DNA from: Chitinophagales bacterium
Lineage (GTDB): Bacteria > Bacteroidota > Bacteroidia > Chitinophagales > Chitinophagaceae
DNA length: 64,000 nucleotides
Direction: 5' to 3'
Assembly: GCA_026931325.1 (NCBI GenBank)
Contig: JAIXLO010000044.1
Coordinates: 1-64,000 of the forward strand
The position numbers and the translations under genes were made by a program. Shown here in pieces: positions 47,501 to 55,382 of this stretch. The number at the start of each line of letters is the position of its first letter. Position 1 is the first letter of the stretch. The notes beneath the pieces are model-generated. The model searched no databases and was not told the DNA's origin. It saw only the letters and a program-made list of their open reading frames with translations.

Positions 47501-47958
47501 ATTATTTTGTAGTTGAAAAATCTGATGATGGCATTCATTTCAAAGCATTAGATACTGTTAAAGCAAATAATTTACAAGGATTAAATAATTACAGCATTTT
47601 AGATAAAGAGCCTTATGCAAAAACAACTTATTATAGATTAAAACAAGTAGATGTTGATGGGAGTTTTACTTATTCACAAATAGTTGCAGTGCAATTAAAT
47701 CTTACAAATTATACTTTTGATATTCATCCTAATCCTGTACGAGATATTGCAATAGCTTCAATAACTTCTGCAACATCTTATGATAGTAAAATTATTATTA
47801 CTGATATTACAGGAAGAGTTGTAAAATATCAAACAATTAAATTGCAAAGAGGTACACAACAGGTAGTATTAAATTTAAGTAATTTACAGCAAGGAAATTA
47901 TCAAGCAAGTATTTACTTGAATGGTCAATATGTTACAAGAAAAATTTTGAAATTATAA
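44545..47958 (+). CDS. T9SS type A cargo protein with beta repeats and a PHP-type metallohydrolase domain
   Basis: The 1137-aa protein starts with a signal peptide (MQKNLLTFILGTIVMIAQGQ). Residues 20-230 resemble a carbohydrate-binding or jelly-roll domain. Three similar repeats of about 120 residues follow, each opening with C-x2-P-T-x-Q-P-T-x-L/F and closing near Y-x-F-x-I-F-x-x-N-x-x-C-T-G-G. Residues about 595-860 look like a CehA/McbA-type PHP metallohydrolase: N-L-H-S-H-S-S-Y-S-D-G, I-S-E-H-N-H-S-G, L-A-H-P-N-F and M-D-H-D-N-H give the expected metal ligands. The C-terminus (HPNPVRDIAIASI to the end) is a type A T9SS sorting domain. It is probably a secreted phosphoesterase or peptidase-like enzyme; the reaction is not known. 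Confidence 0.85.
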   Translation: MQKNLLTFILGTIVMIAQGQTPVPMASQTNYTYTENFADISNWTFKTNPDDGTFISGNGALAWRGLEPNNVGAIPSATKITTNSTFFQIPPSGNGGYSSGIYKGNQKLEMLSTGTTNNTSSVAIDFYMNFTGVNAGTLSFDWASINNSTGNRSSSLRVYASVDGVTFNEIIAAAVLNFTNNNPTAGSIVNVSLPTMFNNAPSAFIRFYYYNGTGGSSGSRPRLSIDNIKVTALPTTPCTTPTAQPTNFSLGNVTHNAISFSFDDANPSPNDYLILMSNSDSLTTLPVNGTTYNVEDELGDATIVGITNNTIFTATNLNLSTTYYFFIFSVNNSCTGGPLYLTTSPLIGYATTTAGALPCSTPTSQPTNLTFNNITTSSISGSFSAASNTDEYLIIRSLSSSFTGTLNDGTTYNGGMVLGNGTVVTRTAGTSFTVNNLSSGTNYYFYIFGLNKNDCTGGPVYNSSNPLTGNISTTSLPPCIAPTDQPTQLNFVASNNYINGYFEASSSADGYIIIRTTTSTLSSNPQNNNTYTAGSAIGNGLVVQSGTSTAFIDVNLAASTTYYYHIFAMNNNCTGGVKYLTTNPLIGNATTTAIAASNWYFGNLHSHSSYSDGNQDNTSLTPSDDYAYAKNSLCMDFLGISEHNHSGTGMNISKWQPGLAQAAAATTSDFLALYGMEWGVISNGGHVLVYGTDQLIGWETNNYNVYVPKSNYLGTPETNNTTGLFRTINNLGGNTFATLAHPNFSDYNGLANTSYNATADSAIVGSAVASGIAFSTNTTYSNPPTSYGYFDFYTRLLSKGYHIGPTMDHDNHYTNFGRSNNNRLVVVAPSLTQNNFYTAMRNRSFYATEDCDTKVVFTLNNTSMGNIISDSRVPAITVYANDPTSPSSTPTIRLMYGVVGNGALPFQVAFANNKVLSYTDFALTQGTNGYYYADILINGKRTVTAPIWYTKNAVVPVKLVSFKATLNTERNWVNISWSTINEINNNYFVVEKSDDGIHFKALDTVKANNLQGLNNYSILDKEPYAKTTYYRLKQVDVDGSFTYSQIVAVQLNLTNYTFDIHPNPVRDIAIASITSATSYDSKIIITDITGRVVKYQTIKLQRGTQQVVLNLSNLQQGNYQASIYLNGQYVTRKILKL

Positions 47959-47979
47959 TTAAGAATTGATTGATGAAGT

Positions 47980-49680
47980 TTATGCTTCATTTAATTTAAT
48001 ATCAATTAATTTAAGTTGTAAAGATTTTTCTCCATTCCACTCATTAATATCTATAGTGAAAACTATATCTAATGGTTTGTTATACTCTAATAACTTGTAT
48101 TTATCAGCCATATTAAAGCCAATACAAGAAAAGTGAATATTGTTTTGCTTAACAGAAAGTTTTAAATGCTGCTCTTTTACAACTCTTGAAAAGCCTGTAT
48201 CAACTACTTTTTCTGCAAGAAAAACAGGTTTCATATTATCAGGCCCAAATGGTTCCATTTGAGAAATAATATTGTAGAAAGAAAAATTTATTTCAGAAAA
48301 ATTAATTTTTGAATCAATAATTATTTCAGGTATTAAGAGTTCTGGATTAATGGTATTTCTTACAATATTTTCAAAAGCATCACTAAAATTATTTAGATGT
48401 TCTGGTAATAAATTTACTCCAGCTGCAGCAAAATGACCACCATAATTGGTAAGATATTCTCTGCAAGAGTGAATTGCTTCATACACATTAAAACCTGCAA
48501 CACTTCTTGCACTTCCAGAAATATAGTTACCACTTTTAGTTAGCACTATTGTTGGTCTGTAATATTTTTCAGTCAATCTACTTGCTACAATTCCAACAAC
48601 TCCTTTTTGCCAATCTTCTTTATACACAACAGTTGTTTTTTTATATTTAAAAGAAGTATCATTTTCTATAATTGCCAATGCTTCTTCAGTTATAGTAGAA
48701 TCAATTTCTTTTCTATCACTATTATCTGTATGTAACATTTCAGCAAATTCCAAAGCTTTTTGTTCATCAGTTTCTATAAAAAGTTGAACAGCTTTTTTTG
48801 CATCATCCATTCTTCCAGCAGCATTTACTCTTGGTGCAACAATAAAAACCAAATCGCCAACTGTTATGTTTTTTCGCACAGATGCTAATTGCATTAAAGC
48901 TTTGATACCAATGTTAGGATTCTCATTTATTTTAATTAAACCAAAATAAACCAAAACTCTATTTTCTTCAGTAATTGAAACAATGTCTGCAGAAATTGCA
49001 GTAGCCACTAAATCTATATATTGTAAATAATCATTTTCATTTAAGTTTAATTTTTCTGATAAGGCTTGCATTAATTTAAAACCAACACCGCAACCACATA
49101 ATTCTTTAAAGGGATAATTGCAATCTTTTTGTTTAGCATTTAAAATAGCAACTGCATTTGGTAAAATATCATCTGGTAAGTGATGATCACAAACAATAAA
49201 ATCTATGTTCAATGTTTTTGCATAGTCTATTAAAGTTGCACTTTTAATACCACAATCTAATGAAATGATAAGAGAAAAATTATTTGTAGCAGCAAACTCA
49301 ATTCCTGCTTTACTGACACCATAACCCTCTTTGTAACGATGAGGAATATAAAAATCAATATTGTTATAAACTTTTTTAAGAAAACTATACATGCAAGCAA
49401 CACTTGTAGTTCCATCTACATCATAATCTCCATAAATTAAAATTTTTTCATTGTTTTCAATAGCTTGTAAAATTCTATTTACAGCTTTATCCATGTCCTT
49501 CATTAACCATGGATTATGTAAGTGTTTTAGAGTTGGACGAAAATAGTCTTTTGCTTTTTCATAATTATCTATACCTCTTTGAACAAGAATTTTACAAATA
49601 GTTTCATTTATTTTTAAATCGTTTTTTAGAGAAGCCACCTTGCCACTATCAGCTTCTAATATGTTCCATCTTTTTTGCAT
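47980..49680 (-). CDS. recJ: Single-stranded-DNA-specific exonuclease RecJ
   Basis: The 566-aa protein is a DHH-family 5'-3' exonuclease acting in recombination and mismatch repair. Motifs: L-I-Y-G-D-Y-D-V-D-G-T-T-S (motif I), I-I-S-L-D-C-G, V-C-D-H-H-L-P (the DHH motif), V-A-P-R-V-N-A-A-G-R (motif IV) and the DHHA1 part S-G-S-A-R-S-V-A-G-F-N with G-G-H-F-A-A-A-G. Length and order match RecJ. It is convergent with the PHP-domain gene and 20 bases downstream of the prenyl synthase gene. Confidence 0.95.
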   Translation of the reverse strand: MQKRWNILEADSGKVASLKNDLKINETICKILVQRGIDNYEKAKDYFRPTLKHLHNPWLMKDMDKAVNRILQAIENNEKILIYGDYDVDGTTSVACMYSFLKKVYNNIDFYIPHRYKEGYGVSKAGIEFAATNNFSLIISLDCGIKSATLIDYAKTLNIDFIVCDHHLPDDILPNAVAILNAKQKDCNYPFKELCGCGVGFKLMQALSEKLNLNENDYLQYIDLVATAISADIVSITEENRVLVYFGLIKINENPNIGIKALMQLASVRKNITVGDLVFIVAPRVNAAGRMDDAKKAVQLFIETDEQKALEFAEMLHTDNSDRKEIDSTITEEALAIIENDTSFKYKKTTVVYKEDWQKGVVGIVASRLTEKYYRPTIVLTKSGNYISGSARSVAGFNVYEAIHSCREYLTNYGGHFAAAGVNLLPEHLNNFSDAFENIVRNTINPELLIPEIIIDSKINFSEINFSFYNIISQMEPFGPDNMKPVFLAEKVVDTGFSRVVKEQHLKLSVKQNNIHFSCIGFNMADKYKLLEYNKPLDIVFTIDINEWNGEKSLQLKLIDIKLNEA

Positions 49681-49700
49681 GAATATTTTTATGTAATAAA

Positions 49701-50663
49701 CTAATAAGTTCTATCTGTTGTATATCTAACCAAATCTTCTAAAGCATCTCTTACATCTGTTTTAGGAAATTTGTATAAAATATTTAAGGCTTCATCTCTA
49801 AATTCAAACATCTTTTTTGTTGCATAATCAATACCCCCATATTTATTTACCATTTCTATTACATAGTTTACTTTTTCTTTTTCAGTATTTTGATTTCTCA
49901 CTATGTAAATAATTTTCTTTCTAACATCAGCTTCACAATTGTTAAGAGTATAAATAATTGGTAAGGTTAATTTTTTTTCCCTAATATCATTGCCTGTTGG
50001 TTTGCCTATATTTTTACCATTATAATCAAACAAATCATCTTTTATCTGAAAAGCAATACCTGTTTTTTCTCCAAACAGTTTCATTAGTTCAATAGAATCA
50101 TTGTTGTCAAAAGTAGAAGCAGCACCAGCAGCACATGAAGATGCTAATAAAGAAGCTGTTTTCCCTTTTATAATTTCAAAATAAACTTCTTCTTTTAAAT
50201 TTAAGTTTCTTGATTTTTCAATTTGTAAAAGTTCACCTTCACTCATTTCTTTTACAGCAGTAGAAAGTATTTGTAAAATCTGATAGTCCCTGTTATTAAG
50301 AGAAAGAAGTAATCCTTTTGAAAGTAAATAGTCGCCAACTAATACAGCAATTTTATTTTTCCATAGAGCATTAATTGAAAAAAAACTTCTACGTTGCATT
50401 GTATCATCTACAACATCATCATGTACTAAAGTTGCAGTATGTAAAAGTTCTACTAATGAAGCTGCTCTGTATGAAGTTTCATTGATTGTACCACCTAATT
50501 TTGCAGAAAGTAAAACAAACATTGGTCTCATTTGCTTTCCTTTTCTTTTTACAATATATTCCATTATTCTATCTAACAATGCTACTCTACTCTTTACTGC
50601 CTCTTTAAAATGAGTTTCAAATTGTTTTAATTCTGCTTCAATAATTTTTCTGGCAAGCTTCAT
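49701..50663 (-). CDS. Polyprenyl diphosphate synthase (long-chain trans-prenyltransferase)
   Basis: The 320-aa protein has the two aspartate-rich motifs of trans-isoprenyl synthases: L-V-H-D-D-V-V-D-D-T (first) and A-F-Q-I-K-D-D-L-F-D-Y (second). K-R-K-G-K-Q-M-R-P-M and the absence of large residues immediately before the first motif fit a long-chain (octaprenyl/heptaprenyl type) enzyme, which would make the menaquinone side chain; the chain length is inferred. It sits upstream of recJ (20 bases) and probably shares its transcript. Confidence 0.92.
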   Translation of the reverse strand: MKLARKIIEAELKQFETHFKEAVKSRVALLDRIMEYIVKRKGKQMRPMFVLLSAKLGGTINETSYRAASLVELLHTATLVHDDVVDDTMQRRSFFSINALWKNKIAVLVGDYLLSKGLLLSLNNRDYQILQILSTAVKEMSEGELLQIEKSRNLNLKEEVYFEIIKGKTASLLASSCAAGAASTFDNNDSIELMKLFGEKTGIAFQIKDDLFDYNGKNIGKPTGNDIREKKLTLPIIYTLNNCEADVRKKIIYIVRNQNTEKEKVNYVIEMVNKYGGIDYATKKMFEFRDEALNILYKFPKTDVRDALEDLVRYTTDRTY

Positions 50664-50775
50664 TAGTTTTAAAATAAAGTTGCAATATACTTAGACAAAT
50701 AATACTGACAACTATTTAGTTGTTTTTAGATGATTCAATTTCAAAAAAATTATTTATGATAATTTACAGAAATAT

Positions 50776-50806
50776 TTTGGAATTTTATTTGCTTTAGCTA
50801 CTTTTG
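50776..50806 (+). promoter_or_regulatory. Bacteroidota-type promoter of the first OmpA gene
   Basis: TTTG (50776-50779), 19 bases, then TACTTTTG (50799-50806) match the -33/-7 consensus TTTG-N19-TAnnTTTG. Transcription would begin near 50813, giving a leader of about 45 bases before the ATG at 50858. It is the best promoter match I found in the window. Confidence 0.65.
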
Positions 50807-50857
50807 CCAATAATAAATAACCTAAACACTTCAATATTTAACTTATAAATTTATACT

Positions 50858-52390
50858 ATGACAATTAAAAAGTACACATTACTTGCTATTGCATTTGTAC
50901 TATTTCAGGTAGCAAGTTATGCACAAAGCAATGATTGGGGTTGGGATTGGAAAGATAGTTCTAAAATTCCTGCTAAAAGATTACCTCAACACAATGAATT
51001 TTTAAACAACAATTATCCTTACCCAGCTCAACCAAGAGATCAATGGGAGTTAGGAATTTCTGCTGGACCATCTTTTATTATAGGTGATATTAATCCTAAA
51101 GTTGGAATTGGAGGATCTATTACAGCTCGTAAAGCAATTAATCATACTTTTTCTTTAAGAGCTGGTTATTTTGGTTCTATTAATTCTGGTAAACCAAATA
51201 CATGGGGGGGAATTATTGGAAGGAATGAATATAAAAATTGGAGACATAGTGGTGCTCTTGATTTAGTAGTTTCTTTAAATCCTATAAGTTATTATAGAGG
51301 TAATCCTAAGACTAATTGGTATATTACTGCAGGTTACGAATTTTTAGCTACAAGAGTTACTTATTATGACCCTGTTAGTGGTGGTTTTAGAACTTTTTAT
51401 GGATATGGATATCCTAATTCTCAATCAGGTATTATAGGTACTGTAGGAGGTGATAAACATAATGGTAGAAATGCTTGGACTATGTTGCATGCAGCAAGTG
51501 TTGGTGCAGGCGTAGCATATAAATTAAATAATAAAACTAATATTAAGTTAGAACAAAGATTTACAAAAATCTTAACTGGCTATGATTATTTAGATGCTGT
51601 TAAATCAGGAAGCAGTGATGATATCTATAGCTTTACAAGTGTAGGTATAAACTTTAATATGGGTAAAACATCTAAACGAGTTCAACCATTGTGGTGGATT
51701 AATCCAAACAATTTTGCCTATAATGAGTTAAATTCTCCTAAACACATGAAGATGCCTAAAGTTAAATTGGATGATGCTGATGATGATGGTGTAACTGACC
51801 AATTTGACTTAGAACCAAATACTCCTAAAGGAGCAAAAGTTGATGCTCGTGGCCGTGCTCTTGATACTGATGGTGATGGAATACCTGATTATAGAGATAA
51901 AGAACCATTAACACCACAAAAATGTTTCCCTGTTAATAATGATGGTGTTGGTACTTGCCCTGAACCTGCATGTTGTAAAGAATTAAGAGATGTTTTAAAT
52001 AAATTAAAACAAGATTTGGATAATGGCACAATTGGTACAAGAAACAATTGTACTATTGATGAATTACCAAGCATTCAATTTAAAGGAAATGCAAAACTTA
52101 CTAAAGATGCACAATCAGTTTTAGCTACAGTAGCTCAAAAAATGAAAGAAAATCCAAACTGCAAAATAAAAGTGATTGGTTATGGTACAACAACTAAATC
52201 TTCTCAACAAGCTAGTTGGGAAAAAGTAAATGCTGTAATAAATTACTTAGTTGAAAAACAAGGCATAGCAGAAAACAGATTTATTTTTACTTATGGACAA
52301 GATGGAGATTCTAATACAGTAGATTTACAAGGGACAACTGAAGATGGTCCAAATAGAGTTCCAGCTCCACATCCAAATTTAAAAAGATAA
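50858..52390 (+). CDS. OmpA-family outer-membrane protein with TSP3 repeats (paralogue 1)
   Basis: The 510-aa protein has a signal peptide (MTIKKYTLLAIAFVLFQVAS, cut near Y-A-Q). Residues about 40-290 look like an outer-membrane barrel (G-I-S-A-G-P-S-F-I-I-G-D, strands ending in aromatic residues). Next is a calcium-binding thrombospondin type 3 segment (D-A-D-D-D-G-V-T-D, D-T-D-G-D-G-I-P-D-Y), a Cys-rich stretch (C-P-E-P-A-C-C) and a C-terminal OmpA-like domain (L-T-K-D-A-Q-S-V-L, I-K-V-I-G-Y-G) that binds peptidoglycan. It is a paralogue of the gene at 52596, with shared motifs L-P-S-I-Q-F and Q-G-I-A-E-N-R. It has its own promoter and terminator. Confidence 0.88.
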   Translation: MTIKKYTLLAIAFVLFQVASYAQSNDWGWDWKDSSKIPAKRLPQHNEFLNNNYPYPAQPRDQWELGISAGPSFIIGDINPKVGIGGSITARKAINHTFSLRAGYFGSINSGKPNTWGGIIGRNEYKNWRHSGALDLVVSLNPISYYRGNPKTNWYITAGYEFLATRVTYYDPVSGGFRTFYGYGYPNSQSGIIGTVGGDKHNGRNAWTMLHAASVGAGVAYKLNNKTNIKLEQRFTKILTGYDYLDAVKSGSSDDIYSFTSVGINFNMGKTSKRVQPLWWINPNNFAYNELNSPKHMKMPKVKLDDADDDGVTDQFDLEPNTPKGAKVDARGRALDTDGDGIPDYRDKEPLTPQKCFPVNNDGVGTCPEPACCKELRDVLNKLKQDLDNGTIGTRNNCTIDELPSIQFKGNAKLTKDAQSVLATVAQKMKENPNCKIKVIGYGTTTKSSQQASWEKVNAVINYLVEKQGIAENRFIFTYGQDGDSNTVDLQGTTEDGPNRVPAPHPNLKR

Positions 52391-52397
52391 TATACAA

Positions 52398-52406
52398 TTA
52401 TCCACA
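52398..52406 (+). promoter_or_regulatory. DnaA-box 9-mer
   Basis: Exact TTATCCACA, 7 bases after the stop of the first OmpA gene. A second copy in the same orientation is at 52555. Chance occurrence cannot be excluded for a single copy. Confidence 0.35.
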
Positions 52407-52420
52407 TTTTTAATCATTTT

Positions 52421-52451
52421 AAAGGGCTTCCAAGTTTTGGAAGCCCTTTTT
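52421..52451 (+). terminator. Strong Rho-independent terminator between the OmpA genes
   Basis: AAAGGGCTTCCAA (52421-52433) pairs perfectly over 13 bp with TTGGAAGCCCTTT (52437-52449) around GTT and is followed by TTTTT. This is the G+C-richest hairpin in the window. Confidence 0.92.
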
Positions 52452-52554
52452 ATTAACCAATGTGGAATAATTTTTTTAAAAAATAATTGAAATGCAACCA
52501 ATTATTACAATTAACTGTCTGAAATTTGCGTTAAGAGTTTTAAGTTATTAATTT

Positions 52555-52563
52555 TTATCCACA
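52555..52563 (+). promoter_or_regulatory. DnaA-box 9-mer
   Basis: Exact TTATCCACA, 33 bases before the start of the second OmpA gene and 157 bases after the first box in the same gap. Confidence 0.35.
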
Positions 52564-52595
52564 TTCTTATGAAGGCTTTACACAACTTTTAAACT

Positions 52596-54329
52596 ATGGG
52601 ACAAAAAAAACTAATACTTCTTATTGTAGCTTTAATTGCAATATCTATTAATGCCTTTGCTCAATTAGCTGGAGTACATGATTACTCAGATACTTCATAT
52701 ATCTCGCCTAGAGATATGAAACAACAAGACGAGTTTTTAGCTAACAAAGGAAGTTTTCCAGCAAAACCAAGAGATCAGTGGCAATTTGGAATTTTTGCAG
52801 GTTACCCTTATGTAGATGGAGATTGCCCTACAGCTTTTAGAGGCTTAGGATCTGGATTTCAAGCTTATTCTTATGGTTTTGGTGTTAGTTTACGAAAAGC
52901 GATGGGTTATGTGATTTCAATTAGAGGGTCATTTGCATATTATAATATGCTTGGTTTAGATTATCAGCCAAATGCAAATTACAATAATAGCCCTGTAATA
53001 ATGAATTTGTATCAACCATCAGATTCTAAATATATTCATAATCATAGAACAATGGCATTTGTGCCTTCTATTGAGGCGTTAGTTTCTCTTAGTAATATTA
53101 TGTTTCATACCAAACAAAAACGTTGGAACCTTTATGGACTTTTTGGTTATGGAGGACTAATTTATAACACTAAAATGAATTTGATGAAGCCAGATGGCTC
53201 TTCTTATGCAGCAGAATTTAAACAAGTTTCAGATGCTTATAAAGCTGGTGTTAAAAGAATTGAATTAAGAAAAATGCTTAGAGAAATGATGGATGGTTCT
53301 TATGAAACACAAGCTGAAGTTAATGATAGAAGACCTGGAATAAGTAAAAATTGGCATTTAAGACATTGTTTTACTTCTGGTTTTGGTTTAGAATACAGAA
53401 TTGGAAAAAGTTGGTCATTAAGCGTTGAATATAAAAGAATGCAAACAAGAGATGATTATGTTGATGGCTGGTTTAGACAAAGTGGAGATTTAAGATATGC
53501 TGTATTTACTTCTGAATGGGATAATGTGGCATTTGGTGGCATTGGAGCTAATTTTAATATTGGTAATTCTAAGAAAAGAGTACCTCCTTTATGGTGGTTA
53601 AACCCATTAGAATTTGCTTATGCTGATTTAGCAAATAATAAACAAGCAATTGCTAAAATGTTTAAAGTAAAAGATGATGATAATGATGGCGTAATAAATG
53701 AATTAGATTTAGAACCAAATACTCCAGAAGGTTGTCCTGTAGATACACATGGAGTAACAGCAGATACAGATGGTGATGGAGTGCCAGATTGTAAGGATAA
53801 AGAAAAACTTACTTTACAAAAATGTTTCCCTGTTGATGCTGATGGTGTAGGAAGTTGTCCAGAGCCTGCTTGTTGCGATTCATTAGCAAATAAAATTAAT
53901 AATATTGGTGTAGTAGGCGTTACATCTAAAGATTGCAATATTGCAGATTTACCATCTATACAGTTTTTTGCAAATAGTTATAAACTAAGTAAAGATGCTG
54001 AAGCTGTATTATCAGTAATTGCAGAAAAATTAAGAAACAATCCTAATTGTAATATAAAAGTTGTTGGTTATGGCAATAAATCTAAAGCACAACAACAATT
54101 GAGCTGGGATAGAGTAAATGCAATTATTAGATATTTAGTAGAACAACAAGGCATAGCTGAAAACAGATTAATATTTAGTTATGGAACTGCTTCAGACGGT
54201 GATGTATTATCAGTAGATATTATTCCTACAATGGAAACTGGACCAAATACAGTACAACCGCCACATCCTCAATTAAGAAATACTAAAAAAAGATCAAGCA
54301 CTCCGGCAAAAAAGAAAATTCCATTTTAA
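52596..54329 (+). CDS. OmpA-family outer-membrane protein with TSP3 repeats (paralogue 2)
   Basis: The 577-aa protein begins MGQKKLILLIVALIAISINA (signal peptide ending near F-A-Q). The layout is that of the preceding gene: a barrel-like N-terminal domain to about residue 330 (A-V-F-T-S-E-W-D-N-V-A-F-G), a TSP3 calcium-binding segment ([19 protein letters not shown]), a Cys-rich stretch (C-P-E-P-A-C-C) and an OmpA domain (L-S-K-D-A-E-A-V-L, I-K-V-V-G-Y-G). It ends with a basic tail (KKRSSTPAKKKIPF). The two genes very probably arose by tandem duplication. They likely tether the outer membrane to peptidoglycan. Confidence 0.88.
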   Translation: MGQKKLILLIVALIAISINAFAQLAGVHDYSDTSYISPRDMKQQDEFLANKGSFPAKPRDQWQFGIFAGYPYVDGDCPTAFRGLGSGFQAYSYGFGVSLRKAMGYVISIRGSFAYYNMLGLDYQPNANYNNSPVIMNLYQPSDSKYIHNHRTMAFVPSIEALVSLSNIMFHTKQKRWNLYGLFGYGGLIYNTKMNLMKPDGSSYAAEFKQVSDAYKAGVKRIELRKMLREMMDGSYETQAEVNDRRPGISKNWHLRHCFTSGFGLEYRIGKSWSLSVEYKRMQTRDDYVDGWFRQSGDLRYAVFTSEWDNVAFGGIGANFNIGNSKKRVPPLWWLNPLEFAYADLANNKQAIAKMFKVKDDDNDGVINELDLEPNTPEGCPVDTHGVTADTDGDGVPDCKDKEKLTLQKCFPVDADGVGSCPEPACCDSLANKINNIGVVGVTSKDCNIADLPSIQFFANSYKLSKDAEAVLSVIAEKLRNNPNCNIKVVGYGNKSKAQQQLSWDRVNAIIRYLVEQQGIAENRLIFSYGTASDGDVLSVDIIPTMETGPNTVQPPHPQLRNTKKRSSTPAKKKIPF

Positions 54330-54355
54330 TAAAATAGAATAATTTAAATTATATA

Positions 54356-54398
54356 AATGAGCTATCTAAAAATTATTATAGATAGCTCATTATTTTTT
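54356..54398 (+). terminator. Hairpin terminator after the second OmpA gene
   Basis: AATGAGCTATCTA (54356-54368) pairs over 13 bp with TAGATAGCTCATT (54379-54391), followed by ATTTTTT. It lies 27 bases after the stop codon at 54329. Confidence 0.75.
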
Positions 54399-54527
54399 AT
54401 AAAAAATAAAATAAGTTTTGAAATTTTAATAACAATAAATCTTAACCATTTTTTATGTAAAAAAGTGAAAATAAACGTCATTATCTCTATAATTTTCAAC
54501 AATTATTTTTTTGTTTATTTAATAAAT

Positions 54528-54535
54528 TAAGTTTG
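54528..54535 (+). promoter_or_regulatory. -7 box before the TonB-like gene
   Basis: TAAGTTTG fits TAnnTTTG. A transcript start near 54542 would exclude the ATG at 54537, supporting the start at 54558. A TTTG 14 bases upstream is closer than usual. Confidence 0.35.
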
Positions 54536-54557
54536 TATGTATAATTCTTCAATTGCA

Positions 54558-55358
54558 ATGGAACAACATTTTGAAAGAAATAAAAATATTAAAGCATCTT
54601 CAGTTACTCTTCTTGTTACAGCAAGTATATTTTTAATTTTCTTTTATATAAGATGGGGTATGCCTGTTGTAGAAAAACCTTTATTAACTGAAGGTATTGA
54701 AGTAAATATAGGTAATAGTGATGTAGGAAGTGGCGATGTACAACCATTAGTACCTGGAGAACCTGGACAAGATTCTGATCCAAATAACACTCCTCAAAAT
54801 ACATCATCTGTAGCACCTACAACTTCAGAAAGTTCTGATAATAATGACCCAGATGCAGTAGCTACACATAATACAGAAACTAAGAAAGATTCAAAAACAA
54901 CTCCAACAACACCAACTCCTCCTAAGCCAAAAGTTGTTATGCCAAAGTATTCTGGTGGTACAGGAAATGGTGGAAATAACCCAGATAAATTTAATGATAG
55001 TAGGAGTGAAGGAAATGATCCATCTGGTACTGGCGATAAAGGAAAACCTTGGGGTAGTATTGATGGTACAGCTTATGATGGGCCTGGTGGTACAAAAGTT
55101 TTTGGTTTAGGAAAAAGAAAAATAACACACTTTCCAACATTTACAGACGATTTTTCTGAAAATGCAAAAGTTGCTGTAAATATTATTGTAGATAAAAATG
55201 GAAATGTAACTTATGCTGCTGTAAATCCAAATGGTACTAGTACTACAAATAAACAAACAAGAACTGTAGCTTTAAAAAGAGCTAAAGAAATAAAGTTTGA
55301 ATCTAATGGTCAAGAGCAAAGAGGTACAATTATTCTTGATATGAGAGTAACAGGATAA
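54558..55358 (+). CDS. TonB-like energy transducer
   Basis: From the ATG at 54558 the 266-aa protein starts MEQHFERNKNIKASS and has one transmembrane helix (SSVTLLVTASIFLIFFYIRW). A long Ser/Thr/Asp/Pro-rich periplasmic linker (about 60-190) contains the proline-rich part P-T-T-P-T-P-P-K-P-K. The C-terminal TonB domain is V-A-V-N-I-I-V-D-K-N-G-N-V-T-Y-A, with K-R-A-K-E-I-K-F. It links proton motive force to outer-membrane uptake. In Bacteroidota such genes commonly follow exbB and exbD and precede folC; here folC is present 24 bases downstream, but exbB/exbD are not directly upstream. A start at 54537 is less likely. Confidence 0.85.
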   Translation: MEQHFERNKNIKASSVTLLVTASIFLIFFYIRWGMPVVEKPLLTEGIEVNIGNSDVGSGDVQPLVPGEPGQDSDPNNTPQNTSSVAPTTSESSDNNDPDAVATHNTETKKDSKTTPTTPTPPKPKVVMPKYSGGTGNGGNNPDKFNDSRSEGNDPSGTGDKGKPWGSIDGTAYDGPGGTKVFGLGKRKITHFPTFTDDFSENAKVAVNIIVDKNGNVTYAAVNPNGTSTTNKQTRTVALKRAKEIKFESNGQEQRGTIILDMRVTG

Positions 55359-55382
55359 TATTGATTTATTTTTAAATTCTTT

